The notes below the pieces were generated by a model. The model was not told the DNA's origin. It saw nothing but the letters and a program-made list of their open reading frames with translations, and did not search any database. Made by a program: the position numbers and the translations under genes. A stretch of 22,530 nt of DNA from Funneliformis mosseae (Eukaryota; Glomeromycota; Glomeromycetes; Glomerales; Glomeraceae): NCBI GenBank assembly GCA_910592005.1, contig CAJVPP010001129.1, forward strand, positions 1-22,530. The letters run 5' to 3'. Shown piece after piece: positions 1 to 10,186 of the stretch. Positions within the stretch are counted from its first letter, which is position 1. Each line of letters begins with the position of its first letter.

Positions 1-134
1 TAGTATTATTCTTTTAAATAAAAAAATAAAAATAAACATTAAAAATAAAGTTTATACATACCATCGAAAACTGTCTCTGCTATTCTTTTCGCTAGGGACT
101 ATATTAAGGTAATATCTTCGTAAGTCTGAAGGAA

Positions 135-791
135 AGTTTAGTAATGAAATTTCTAAACCTTTGCTTAAGAAGACCATTGAAAAAAAAGGTTACAATGGGC
201 AAATAAACATAAGAATTTTGATTGGAATTGAGTTTTTTTTATAGATGAGAGTACATTTCAATTATATATATTAAAAAAAAAGGTTTGGCAGTTTTCTGAT
301 AGAAAAAAAGTATTTCGTTCTGTTAAGCATCTACCAAAAGTTTATGTTTAGGAATGTTTTTCTGCTTCTGAATTTGGTAAACTATTTTGCTTTTAGAGAA
401 ATCTTAATGCTAAATTTATGTATACTATTTATGAGCAGAATCTTCTGGCTTCTACCTCTAAACTTTTTGGTGAAGGTAACATAAATTAGATCTTGCAAGA
501 AGATAATGATTCAAAGCATTAATCAAAAATCATAAAAAATGGAAGAAAAAAAATGGCATTGAGGTACTTTCTTGACCACCAACTTCTTCAGACAAAAACC
601 CTATAAAAAACATTTAGAGAGTAATGAAAATTAATATACAAAAAAAAAATTCAATCAATTAGAGGGTTAAAAGGGAAACTTATAAAAGAATGGAACTAAT
701 TATCACCTATACTTGCTACAAATTTAGTAGCTAGCATTAAAGACGTATAGCTATACTTATAGAGTCAGATGATGACTACACAATATATTAA
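135..791 (+). pseudogene. Tc1/mariner-type transposase remnant (type A)
   Basis: This is the catalytic half of a Tc1/mariner (DDE) transposase, which would cut and paste DNA at TA dinucleotides. One frame (positions 196-560) reads WANKHKNFDWN, a stop, then VFFIDESTFQLY with the first catalytic Asp at 244-246. It continues through KKVWQFSDRKKVFRSVKH and a cysteine-serine loop (ECFSASEFGK) to LQEDNDSKH with the second Asp. The frame then shifts, and the expected SPDLNPIENVW block is seen as SSDKNPIKNI, so the third catalytic residue, Glu, is now Lys (AAA at 606-608). In-frame TAG codons at 352-354 and 487-489 sit where Trp is expected. The C-terminal tail ends at the TAA at 789-791. The N-terminal helix-turn-helix half is missing or too decayed to see. 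No terminal inverted repeats were found. It is clearly non-functional, and the family call is firm. Confidence 0.8.
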
Positions 792-1749
792 TTTTAATTA
801 GTTGGTTATGTATTTTTTAAATAAAAAAAATTTTGAATTTACTTACTTATAGCCAGAGTTAGAAGCGGTCAGATACTTATAACTACTACTATAATGTGTA
901 TCAACTATAAATCACAAAAATATCATGTAACTTTAAAATTTTATAAGTTAATAATTTAAATAATAAAATACAAATTTGAAATTATTAAAATAATAGAATA
1001 GTATGAGTTAATCATTTTTATCAGTTTACTTTTAAAGATTTATTAGAAAAATTTAATTTTATTAAATTTAGAAGTTTAAGAATAAATCATATAATTTATA
1101 TGGAGAAAAGAAAATTTTAGACTAGATCATTTATGTAAATTTCATATGAAAATCAAAAAATTGCAATTAAATTTGATGCATAAGGTTTTATATAAAAGAT
1201 GTATTGAATTTTATTATAAAATTTGAAATAAAGAATCCCAATATATTTTATTATTAATTTAATGCTTTCAATTAATAAAATATAATTTATACAAATTTTT
1301 TATGCATTTATATTGATATTAAAAAGAAATGTAAGATTCATCTTCATTTAATTCTGAATTTATTGCAGTTTATTCATTTACACAAATAATAAAGGTCTGT
1401 AATATGTTTTGTTTTTTACCTATTTTCCCATATTTTTTCATGTTGTTAACATATAATCTTTTCAAATTACAACTATTAAATGTGAGCAATTTCAATCACA
1501 AGTTAAGAGTTATCACAGTAAGTTCAAAAAGAGTTTTAAATAAGAAATAAGAAATACTTTATTTAATAAAAAGGAAATAATAGGATAATGATATATGGAA
1601 GAAATAAGAAAAGAGAAATAAGAAATAAAGATACACAAGATGAAGAGTAGCATTACGCTATCTTTTACAAGAAGAAGGTTCTATACAGCCATCAATCTTA
1701 TCTCTTCTAATTGACAAAAGAGGTTGTATTTATATCTATTCTATTACAT
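792..1749. other. Featureless AT-rich spacer
   Basis: Very AT-rich DNA with stops in all frames and no recognisable domain. The first part is presumably the 3' end of the Tc1-type element upstream. I see no inverted repeat, tandem array or RNA gene. Confidence 0.5.
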
Positions 1750-1805
1750 ATTTTAATATATCTAATATATTAACTATATTAACTATATCAACTATATTAA
1801 CTATA
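1750..1805. repeat. TTAACTATA-type microsatellite
   Basis: Short degenerate tandem copies of ATATTAACTAT and AACTATATCAACTAT run up to the Tc1 insertion point. Related sequence (ACTATATTAACTATTTAG, then TGTTAAACAT-like units) resumes at about 4018-4100, so the element at 1806-4015 was inserted into the repeat. Confidence 0.6.
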
Positions 1806-2002
1806 CAGTAGCTACCAAAAGAAATGCAAGTGGTCATTTTTTAGGTTTAAAAGCCTATAACTCATTAACTATCAATAATAGAGTTATATTTTATATATGT
1901 TTTAATTCTTAGGTATAAAGATTATTTTATATTAGAAAAATTATTTTAATTAAAAATAACAATTTTGTATAAATTATTAATTTATACCAAAAAGCTTACC
2001 TT

Positions 2003-2119
2003 TATAAAATTTTGCTATTAGAAAAACTTTTTAAGTAGCGAAAGTAAGACAATGCCTTTCATGTATATGCTAGTCTTACCTTTACTATTTAAAAGTTTTT
2101 CTAATAGCAAAATTTTATA
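2003..2119. repeat. Foldback (long hairpin) sequence inside the Tc1 element
   Basis: Positions 2003-2050 and 2073-2119 are nearly perfect inverted copies, with arms of 47-48 bases (about four mismatches plus one indel) around a 22-base spacer. The arms start TATAAAATTTTGCTATTAG and meet at AAGTAAGAC/GTCTTACC. It lies 5' of the transposase and has no counterpart upstream of the second Tc1 copy (near 11,900), so it may be a small foldback MITE. A target duplication could not be identified with certainty. Confidence 0.75.
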
Positions 2120-2381
2120 AAATATGATTTTCAGTAAATTAAAAAGCAATAAAAGAAACGCAAGTATAGTATTACAAATCAATGTAAATCATACTAAATT
2201 ATAAAATATATAATTAATTAAATCATATACATTATAATCTTGATAAATCATATTTAAATAGCTTCTAATTTTCCTTTTTTAATTTTTTCTTTTTTTTTTG
2301 TAAATTTTTTTCCAAAATCTTAACATAAAATTTTTTTAAAAATAATAAAAACAAAATATTTCATTTATTAATCTTTTACTT

Positions 2382-3412
2382 TTGTATTTGATAGCTCAGT
2401 TAAAAGAAGAAGGACGTATTCAAATTTGCACTCTTCTTGACAAAAAATTATATATGCCAACTGAACTAGCAAAAAGATATAAAGTTAGTATTAGTACAAT
2501 AACACAATTATATAGTAAATATAATAAAATAAAATCTACAAAAGACTTACCAAAAATTGGACAACCTCAAAAAATTCAAGAACATGATGAGCGGCAAGCT
2601 ATATAATATATTAAGAGTGGAGAATATTCTAATGCAATAGAAGTAAAAAAAATTAAAAAATGATTATAATGTAGAAGTTTCTCCACAAATAGTATGATGA
2701 ATTTTTAAGAAAAATAATTTAAAGTTTGCAGTTAAGGTTAAGAAGCCACTTTTATTATCTTATCATAAAAAAGCAAGATATAATTTTGCTAAAAAATATT
2801 GAACTTGGAATAATTAAGATTAAAATAAGGTTATATGGTTTGATAAAAGCAAATTTAATCTTTTTGGATCTGACAGATGACAATATTGCTGGAAAACTAT
2901 AAGTGAACCACTAAAGATAACCATATACAAGGAACTGTAAAATTTGGTGGTAGGGAAATTTTTATATAGGATTGTATGACTTCTCAAGGAATAGGATATT
3001 TATTTAGAATCGATAATAGTTTAGATGCTGAATTTTATATTAAAATATTAAATGAGGACTTTTTAGGGATATTAGAATATTATAATTTCAATATTTTAGA
3101 CATTATCTTTCAATAAGATAATGATCTGAAATATACTGCATGAAGAACAAAGGATTGGTTGACTTCTAAAAATATTATTATGCTTGAATAGCCAGTATAA
3201 TCTTTAGATTTGAATCCTATTGAGTATATATAAAATGAAGTAGAAAGGCGATTATGAAGTATTAAAGAATCCATAAAAAATAAAAATAAGTTATGGGAAA
3301 GAATTCAGAATACATGGAATAGTATTGAAATCAATGTTTGTCAAAAATAATTCATATAATACCTGAACAAATTAGTGACATTATAAAGTAAAAAGTAGAT
3401 TACACTTGTTAG
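2382..3412 (+). pseudogene. Tc1/mariner transposase pseudogene (type B, copy 1)
   Basis: The transposase of the 1806-4015 element. It opens with a helix-turn-helix region (2382-2606: PTELAKRYKVSISTITQLY, then a G-Q-P linker typical of Tc1 proteins). The only in-frame start before this is a TTG, so the true start is probably lost. Downstream pieces in shifted frames include VIWFDKSKFNLFGSDR (first Asp), FQ-stop-DNDLKYTA (second Asp) and SLDLNPIEYI (Glu), so the catalytic triad itself survives. The tail ends near 3412. Stops fall where Trp, Gln or Arg is expected: TGA in GSDR-stop-QYCW, TAA in FQ-stop-DND, TAG and TAA in LE-stop-PV-stop-SLD, TGA in RRL-stop-SIKE. It is non-functional. A second, more decayed copy lies at 12068-13832. 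Confidence 0.85.
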
Positions 3413-4237
3413 TAATTTTTTAATATTTATTTTTTTTATTTTTGTTATATTATTTTTATTTTATTAATTTATCATTAATTTTTAATATTTAAATTTTTTT
3501 AAATTAATTTTTTAATTTATTATATTTTTAGAACAGCAATATCTTATTTTTAATAAAATAAGATTTTTAAAAGTTAAATTAATAAGATTTAGCAGCTTTT
3601 TTTTTTAATTTTTTTAAATTTTTAAATTTTTTTTTATTACAATATTAATATTTTAATGTTTTTTTAGTTTTATTTTAATTGAATAAAAAAATATTTAATA
3701 TTTTGATACATTTTAATTTATTTAATAACTATTTCATTATATTTATTAAATTTATATTTTAAAAATTAAAAAAAAAGAAATTGATACTTACCGATATTCT
3801 AAAATATATAATTTTTTTAATTTTAAAAAAATAAATAAAATGTGAGTTTAATTTAATTTATTATATTTAATTTTATATAAAATTTATATCAATAGATAGT
3901 CTAGGTTAGTAGCTTTTAAATGATAGTACTCATATAATTATATGATAAAATTACATAAAATTAAATGATCAATAAAATTTGTATTACGCACTTGCATTTC
4001 TTTTGGTTGCCACTGTATCTACTATATTAACTATTTAGATATATCTGATATGTTAAACATATTAGCTATATTAAACATGTTAGACATGTTAAATATGTTT
4101 GACATTATCGATATTTGTACTTTACTACACAATTGTAGATCTATGATTATCAAGATTGATACCCGATTACAATGTCTTAATCAATTAATAAACAAATAAT
4201 ATTTATCATTTCTCACATTTTAATCAAATCAATAAAA

Positions 4238-6028
4238 ATGAATCATCTATCAAAATGAAAAATAAAGGTTAAAAAGCAAGAATGGAATAATAATGGAATA
4301 TTTGCAAAAAAATCATGAATTGTTAATAATTAGGATGATGATTATTGAGAAGATGAAGATGACAGTGGTTGGGATGAAGATAGCAGTGGTTGGAATAAAT
4401 ATAGCAGTAGTTAGAATAAAGTTAATTTATTAAATAATAATGAAAATAAATATAAATTAGTTTGGTCAAATAATGCATATTTAGAATAAAAGAAATGTGA
4501 TTCTTACCTTATAGGAAAAACTAAAAAATCAACTTATTTTGATAAATATGATCTGAGTGATTCTTTTACAAAAGCTGCAAAAGGAATTACAAATATTTTA
4601 ACACTTATAAATAAATATCAATCAATTCTAGATGACTTTAATAATATTTTAAATAATACTAAAGATGAAGAACAAAATAGTCAGCTTGATTTAAAAAAAA
4701 AAATTTTGAAAATTTGAAAACTGAACTTAAAGAAAATCAAAAATCTTTAATAGTAATTAAATATAATAAAATGTGAGCAATTTTAAATATTTGAAGAAAT
4801 TAGATAATAGAAAAGGAAAAATAAACGCTAGTGTGAAAGCTGCATAATTGGTTTTTATTGATTATATATCATATAGAGTAAGATCAATTTAACATTAAGT
4901 AAATTTTTGGTTTTAGCATAATTATCTTTTAATAAGTCATCAAGGAAAAGTCATTTCTGAATGAAATCTATAATTATGAAAAATATATGGCAAAATATGA
5001 AGGTGAAAATATGAAATAAATATTACTAAAATTAGAATTTAAGGATAAAGAAATAATGCTTATAATACATGATAAATGTATATTTTATTTTAATGATAGA
5101 AAATGAGGTGTATAGGCAATCTGAAGAGTTACTGCTATATAAAAAAGAAAATGAATATTCAATAATGATTAGTGAATTTTTGTTAGAAGAATATGATTGG
5201 CTTAAATTAAATGCATAATAACATCAAGAAAATCCTTTCATACCTAAAGAGACACATGTTTATCTTCAACCAAATAAAGATCAAGAGGAATATTAAACAA
5301 GTGAGCATTTAATAGATTAAGTAAAGACAAGAGTAATTCCAATTTTTGAAACTCTTTTTTTCAATTGTATTGGACTGTTTGTATTTGATAATAGCTTAAA
5401 CTATGTAGCATTTAAGTCTGATGCTTTTGTGACCAATAAAATGAACTTAAAACCTGATAGCAAATAACCAAAAATGAGAGATACAGTTTTTAAATTAAAT
5501 AACCAGTATCAATCAATGATAAATGAAAATGGTGAGCCTAAAGGAATGAAACAGGTCTTAGTTGAACATGGCTTATGAAAAGATGATCTAAAAGCTAATT
5601 ATCAATTATATAAAAATAAAATTAAAGATATAATCTGAACTGATTATTATGCATGATATATTATTTTATTACAACCTGATTTTTTGAAACAAAAAAAATG
5701 CATTAAAAGAAGCAATATTAGAAGCTAGACACAAATGCATTTTTTATCCAAAGTTTTATTGCGAACTGAATTTTATTGAGAGATATTAGAAGACAGTGAA
5801 AAAATATACTTGTGAAAATTGCAATTATTTGTGATCAAGCTTGCAACACATTGTTCCTGTAGTTCTAGAATCTATTAATATAATTTTGATAAAGAAATTT
5901 GCAAAGAAGGCATAGCGTTATATAGAAATAAGATTATAGGAAAATTAGCAGAATATGCAGCTAAAAAATATAAATCCTACTATTGTATTCCTAATTATAT
6001 ATTAGTAAAATTAAATAAATTTAAATAA
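4238..6028 (+). pseudogene. Large fungal DDE-superfamily endonuclease pseudogene
   Basis: A broken transposase-like gene of a type common in fungal genomes, known to me by its motifs. From the ATG at 4238 a single frame covers an acidic N-terminal region with a seven-residue SGW repeat (4361-4414) and the block GKTKKSTYFDKYDLSDSFTK (4508-4567). Further on, LIIHDKCIFYFNDR (5062-5100) carries the first catalytic Asp. A second frame (5117-5690) holds EFLLEEYDWLKLNA, LFVFDNSLNYVAFKSDA (second Asp), KPDSK-stop-PKMRD and GEPKGMKQVLVEHGL. A third has CIFYPKFYCELNFIERY (catalytic Glu, near 5737-5790), and the last ends GKLAEYAAKKYKSYY before the stop at 6026-6028. About ten stops occur at expected Trp, Gln or Arg positions, plus at least three frameshifts. 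All three catalytic residues are still present. No terminal inverted repeats were found. Confidence 0.8.
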
Positions 6029-6881
6029 AATGTATATTATAAAATAATAAAATCATGTGAATTCTTGCTAAGTCACATGAAAATCTACATTTAAAATTTC
6101 AGACTTTTGTAGTTTATAGATGAAACACACTATAGTAAAAATGAAAATAATTATTATAAAAGTAATAAAGATTATAATATTATTCAAAATTGAAATATTT
6201 GTGAAATTATTAATTTTATAGCATTTATTCAATAATAAATAATAAATTTTTTTATTTGATATAAAAAACTTCAATCTCTTATAAAATACTTGTGATTAAA
6301 ATTGATTTATATTTGGGTTTTAAAATAGGCAATAAAATTTATATCTAATAAGATATTCAGGTCCTTTAAAGTAATAGTATTCAAAAAGAATAATATCTTA
6401 GACAATGCTAAATAGTATGTATTTTAAATTTTTAAAATTAATTTATAACTTATAATTTATATTATATTTATTTATAATATAAATTTATAAGTTTATTATT
6501 AAAATTAGAGCTTTATCTCATTATTATAAAAAATTTTTAAATTAATGTAATACAGCTTCTTTTTCTATTAAAAAACTTATATTAGATGTAAAAATAAATA
6601 GAATTCTGCTTATAATATTGTCATCAGATTTGTTTTTAATTATCTTAATGTTTAAGTTGAAAGGCTATAGCAGTTGATTTTTTATGTTAAAGTAGGGTAA
6701 CCCATTTTCTGCGATAGAATAATATGCGCAAAAGTTATAATTTTTTATAATAGCATATACTGTCATAGATTTAATTAAGTTCACATTTTTCACATATCAT
6801 ATAGCATATTCGCAGTTAAGATTTATAGATTAAGATCATAATGCGAGATGTTCATCATTTTTTCACCATCTCTTTTTTACA
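6029..6881. other. AT-rich spacer with one palindrome
   Basis: No gene is supported here. The clearest structure is an AT-only inverted repeat at 6446-6466 and 6473-6494 (AACTTATAATTTATATTATA and its near-complement). TAGGGTAACCC at about 6693-6703 resembles a hAT end and lies upstream of the hAT transposase, but no matching right end was found. Confidence 0.4.
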
Positions 6882-7391
6882 ATGGTTTCAGCAACTGAGC
6901 ATAGACTTGAAAACTTAGAATATAAAAAGAATTTTTATGTTAATAAATAAATATTTTGTGAATTTTACCAAAATGTCTTAGACTATAAAAAAAATCTACA
7001 TTAGATATACATTTAAAATCAGACAAACATAATAAAATGTATGTAAAGCTAAAAATAAAATAATAGTTTATCAAACTACTCTTAATGCTAATAATAATAA
7101 GTTAAATGAATGTAAAATTTTTAATACTGCTTTAGTAAAAGCATTTACACAAGCAGACATAATACTTGAAAAAGTAGATAAACTTAAGGACTTTTTTTGG
7201 AATTTTGTAAAAATGATATGTAAAATCTATTTTATTTTTTAATTTGTCATTTAACATATTATTAACTCATTAATTATATTATAGATAGAGCTATTGCAAG
7301 TTCTTATTTATTATGAGAAAAATATTTGTCAATTGTCTTTAATATGGAGATTTCTAGTATGCAAAAAATAGTATATAATAAGTATATATCT

Positions 7392-7399
7392 ATTACTAT
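7392..7399. repeat. 8-bp target site duplication, left (ATTACTAT)
   Basis: ATTACTAT occurs here and again at 8511-8518, immediately outside the two ends of the 7400-8510 element. Eight bases is the duplication made by hAT transposases. Confidence 0.85.
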
Positions 7400-8510
7400 T
7401 AATGCTCTAAATAGTTCAATTCAATCTAGATTATAGGCCAATCTGAAATTGAACTGATAATTTTGGTTCAGTTCAGTTTGAATTATAAATCTTAAAAATA
7501 CTAATCTGAAACTGAACCAAAAATTTCAGATTAATCTGAAATTTCAGATCATTTGAAATGATTCTTTATTGTTTATTTAGAATGACAATTTCATCATTCT
7601 AATCAAATGATTTTTTTATCATTCTTTTAAAATGATAATTTAATCATTTCATCAAATGATTTTCTTATCGTTCATTTGAAACGATAACTTCAATCATTCC
7701 AAATGAACAATTCTTTTATTATTCATAAATGATCCTTTTATTGTTCTTTTGAAATGATAATTTAATCGTTCTAATCAAAGGATTTCTTATTGTTCGTTTA
7801 GAATGATAACTTAAATTGTTTTAAATGAATGATTTTTTTATTGTTCATAAACAATTCTTTTATTGTTCATGAACGATCCTTTATCATTTTTTTGGAATGA
7901 TAATTTTATCGTTCCAATTGAATGATCCTTTTATCATTCTTTTAAAATGATAATTTAATCGTTTTAATTAAACGATTTTCTTATCATTCATTTAGAATGT
8001 ATAACTTTAATCATTCCAAATGAATGATTCTTTTATCATTCATAAATAATTCTTTTATCATTCTTTTTGAATGATAATTTAATCATTCTAATTGAACGAT
8101 TTTCTTATCGTTCATTTGAAATAATAACTTCAATCATTTCAATCAAATAATTTTCTTATCGTTCGTTTAGAATGATAATTTTAATCGTTTTAAATGAATG
8201 ATTTTTTTATCATTCTTTTAGAATAATAATTTAATCGTTCTAAATTAAACGATTTTCTTATCATTCATTTAGAATGATAACTTTAATCATTTCAATTAAA
8301 TGATTCTTTATCATTCATTTGGAACGATAATTTCATCATTTCAATCAAATGATAAAAGGATTATTCTAAACGATCTGAAATTTCAGATTAATCTGAAATT
8401 TTCAGTTCAGTTCAAATTTTTTTCAGATTGAATTTTTTGCAATCTAAAATTGAATTGAAGTTGATCCAAACTGAAAATTTTTGGATTAATCTGAACTGTT
8501 CAGAGCTTTA
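7400..8510. mobile_element. Non-autonomous hAT element with palindromic core (copy 1)
   Basis: A 1,111-bp element with no coding capacity. Its ends are 15-bp inverted repeats, TAATGCTCTAAATAG at 7400-7414 and, on the other strand, TAAAGCTCTGAACAG at 8496-8510, flanked by the 8-bp duplication ATTACTAT. Inverted arms of 140-150 bp carry CTGAAATTTCAG palindromes. A 25-bp block at 7525-7549 is repeated exactly, inverted, at 8373-8397. Between the arms lies about 0.82 kb of short palindromic repeats (7550-8372). The TIR and 8-bp duplication point to mobilisation by a hAT transposase. It sits inside a hAT transposase gene, between codons for SITI and TIDKITD. Its sister is at 9087-10186. Confidence 0.85.
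7550..8372. repeat. GAACGAT/ATCGTTC palindromic array
   Basis: A satellite-like core made of alternating GAAYGAT and ATYRTTC heptamers separated by 4-12 A/T-rich bases (for example GAACGATAACTTCAATCATT, ATCGTTCATTTGAAA). One strand direction therefore alternates with the other, with a higher-order spacing of roughly 54-60 bp. The central dinucleotide is CG in some units and TG or CA in others, as if an original CG-containing unit had decayed. No reading frame is present. Confidence 0.8.
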
Positions 8511-8518
8511 ATTACTAT
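8511..8518. repeat. 8-bp target site duplication, right (ATTACTAT)
   Basis: Exact match to 7392-7399. Removing 7400-8518 rejoins the hAT coding motif SITIDK. Confidence 0.85.
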
Positions 8519-9078
8519 TGATAAAATAACAGATATTTATAATCAGACAGCTATTAATATAATGTTTAATTTAGTAACTAAACTAAATTAGTTAAAACAG
8601 AATTTTTGGATGATACTGTTAATAGTATTATTATTACTCAATTAGTTATAAGAATCTTACAATTTTATAATATTTTTCATGATAATCTTATTTTTTTTTT
8701 ATTTCTGATAATGCAGTATATATTATAAAAGCCTTTTAAATATTATCTTCATTAATTTTCCAATTAAAGCATAATCATTGTTTAGCTCACATTTTAAACT
8801 TGGTTAGAGAAATATGAATTAGTTATAAAAGTTTCGTATTTTTAATTAAAATTGTAGCAAATATAAAAAAATTCTTCATTTATTATCCTGCTCGTAAAAG
8901 AAAATGGACTGTTTTTTTAAATTTCTTTATTTCTTCTACCATAATTCTTTCTAATCAAAATTCAATTACATATCACTTTTACCTATAAAAACCCATTAGA
9001 ACTTATATATCACAATTATATAAATTATATATTGAAGAAGAAATCATTAATAAGAAAAGTGAAGTTATTTAAGAATTA

Positions 9079-9086
9079 GCAATAAT
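9079..9086. repeat. 8-bp target site duplication, left (GCAATAAT)
   Basis: GCAATAAT is found here and at 10187-10194, directly outside the ends of the 9087-10186 element. Confidence 0.85.
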
Positions 9087-10186
9087 TAGAACTCTAAATC
9101 AGGTTAGATTGACTTGTTTACCTGACTTGATCTAATCTGAAAATCCAGATTAGGTTAATAAATTTTCAAGTTAATGTCAAGTCAGGTCAACAGGTCAAAC
9201 TGACCTGATCCAACCTGATAAAATTCAGGGTAACCAATCATCATTCTTGAATGATATTTTATCATTTAATTAGAATAATTTGTTATCATTCTTAAATGAT
9301 AGTTTTATCATTCAAGAATAATGTTTTATTATCTAAAAATGATAGTTTTATTATTTAATTAGAATGATTTATTATCATCTGAGAATGATAGTTTTATCAT
9401 CTGAGAATAATGGTTTTATCATCTAAAAATGATGGTTTTATCGTCTGAGAATAATGGTTTTATCATTCAAGAATGATGTTTTATCATTCAAGGATAATGT
9501 TTTATTGTTCAATTAGAATAATTTTATTATTATTCAAGAACTATAGTTTTATCATTCAAGAACATGATTTTATCATTCAAGAATAATAATTTTATCATTC
9601 AATTAGAATGATTCATTATTATTCAAGAATGATGGTTTTATTGTTTAAGAATGATATTTTATTATTCAATTAAAATGATTATTTATCGTTCAAGAATGAT
9701 GATTTTATTATTCAAGAATAATAGTTTTATCATTCAAAAATGATATTTATCATTCAATTAGAATGATTCATTATTGTTTAAGAATGATAGTTTTATTATT
9801 CAAGAATGATGATATTATTATTTGAGAATGATAATTTTATCATTTGAGAATGATATTTTATTGTTCAATTAGAATGATAATTTTATCATTCTTAAATGAT
9901 AGTTTTATCATTCTTAAATAATAGTTTTATCATTTTGAATGATAATTTTATTATTCTTAAATGATAGTTTTATCATTTAAAAATGATATTTTATCATTTA
10001 AGAACAATGATTTTATCATTCAAAAATGATGATTTATCATTCAAAAATAATATTTTATAATTTGATTAGGTCAGATCAGATCAAATGAAAATTTAAATCA
10101 GATCAGATTTTTGTTTAATCTGATCTGATCCTCTCAGTTCAGGTAACTTGATTGATCTGACCTAAACTGATCTATTCAGAGTTCTA
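9087..10186. mobile_element. Non-autonomous hAT element with palindromic core (copy 2)
   Basis: A 1,100-bp element, almost the same length as the 7400-8510 copy and built on the same plan. The 13-bp inverted ends are TAGAACTCTAAAT (9087-9099) and, on the other strand, TAGAACTCTGAAT (10174-10186), flanked by GCAATAAT duplications. The arms, about 150 and 125 bp, are rich in inverted AGGTCA/TGACCT and GATCTGATC-like blocks. The core (about 9240-10066) is a palindromic array different from that of copy 1. No coding capacity is seen. It interrupts the hAT transposase after the segment reading ELAII. The arm sequence recurs at the right edge of the window (22321-22530). Confidence 0.85.
9240..10066. 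repeat. ATCATTC/GAATGAT palindromic array, about 21-22 bp period
   Basis: Roughly 0.83 kb of imperfect units of the form TTTTATCATTCAAGAATGATGG, so each unit holds the 16-base palindrome ATCATTCAAGAATGAT or a variant (ATCATTCTTAAATGAT, ATCATCTGAGAATGAT). A variant spacer AATTAGAATGATTCATTATT recurs every few units and gives a higher-order pattern. Occasional CG (ATCGTC, ATCGTTC) suggests loss of CG here too. Confidence 0.8.

Larger units (their letters stand above)
1806..4015 (+). mobile_element. Tc1/mariner element with 27-bp terminal inverted repeats
   Basis: The ends are inverted copies of each other. Positions 1806-1832 begin CAGTAGCTACCAAAAG, and the complement of 3989-4015 begins CAGTGGCAACCAAAAG; 25 of 27 bases match. 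Each end is flanked by TA (1804-1805 and 4016-4017), the Tc1/mariner target duplication. The 2,210-bp element contains a foldback sequence (2003-2119), a transposase pseudogene (2382-3412) and a long AT-rich 3' region (3413-3988) with no gene. A partial echo of the end motif (AAAAGAAACGCAAGTAT) lies near 2148-2165. It could be an inner transposase-binding repeat of the IR/DR type, but I did not find its partner on the right side. Confidence 0.85.

Noticed and set aside
4238..6028. Altered genetic code (TAA/TAG as Gln, TGA as Trp), since stops fall in conserved frames
   Set aside because: The same codon would need several meanings: TAG stands where Trp and where Gln is expected, TGA where Trp and where Arg, TAA where Gln and where Trp. 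Frameshifts also occur, so mutation explains it better.
6068..6274. 68-codon minus-strand open frame with a hydrophobic run
   Set aside because: Ile/Phe/Asn-rich composition is what AT-rich DNA gives by chance; no motif, and no support from context.
7400..8510. Mutator-like (9-bp) origin for the palindrome-bearing elements
   Set aside because: A 9-bp duplication is possible at copy 1, but aligning both ends with copy 2 and the MITE at 13490 gives TAG/TAA-type ends and exact 8-bp duplications in all three, which fits hAT better.
9240..10066. CRISPR-like regularly spaced repeats
   Set aside because: Units are 16-base palindromes only a few bases apart, spacers are not unique, and the array sits inside a mobile element with inverted ends and target duplications.
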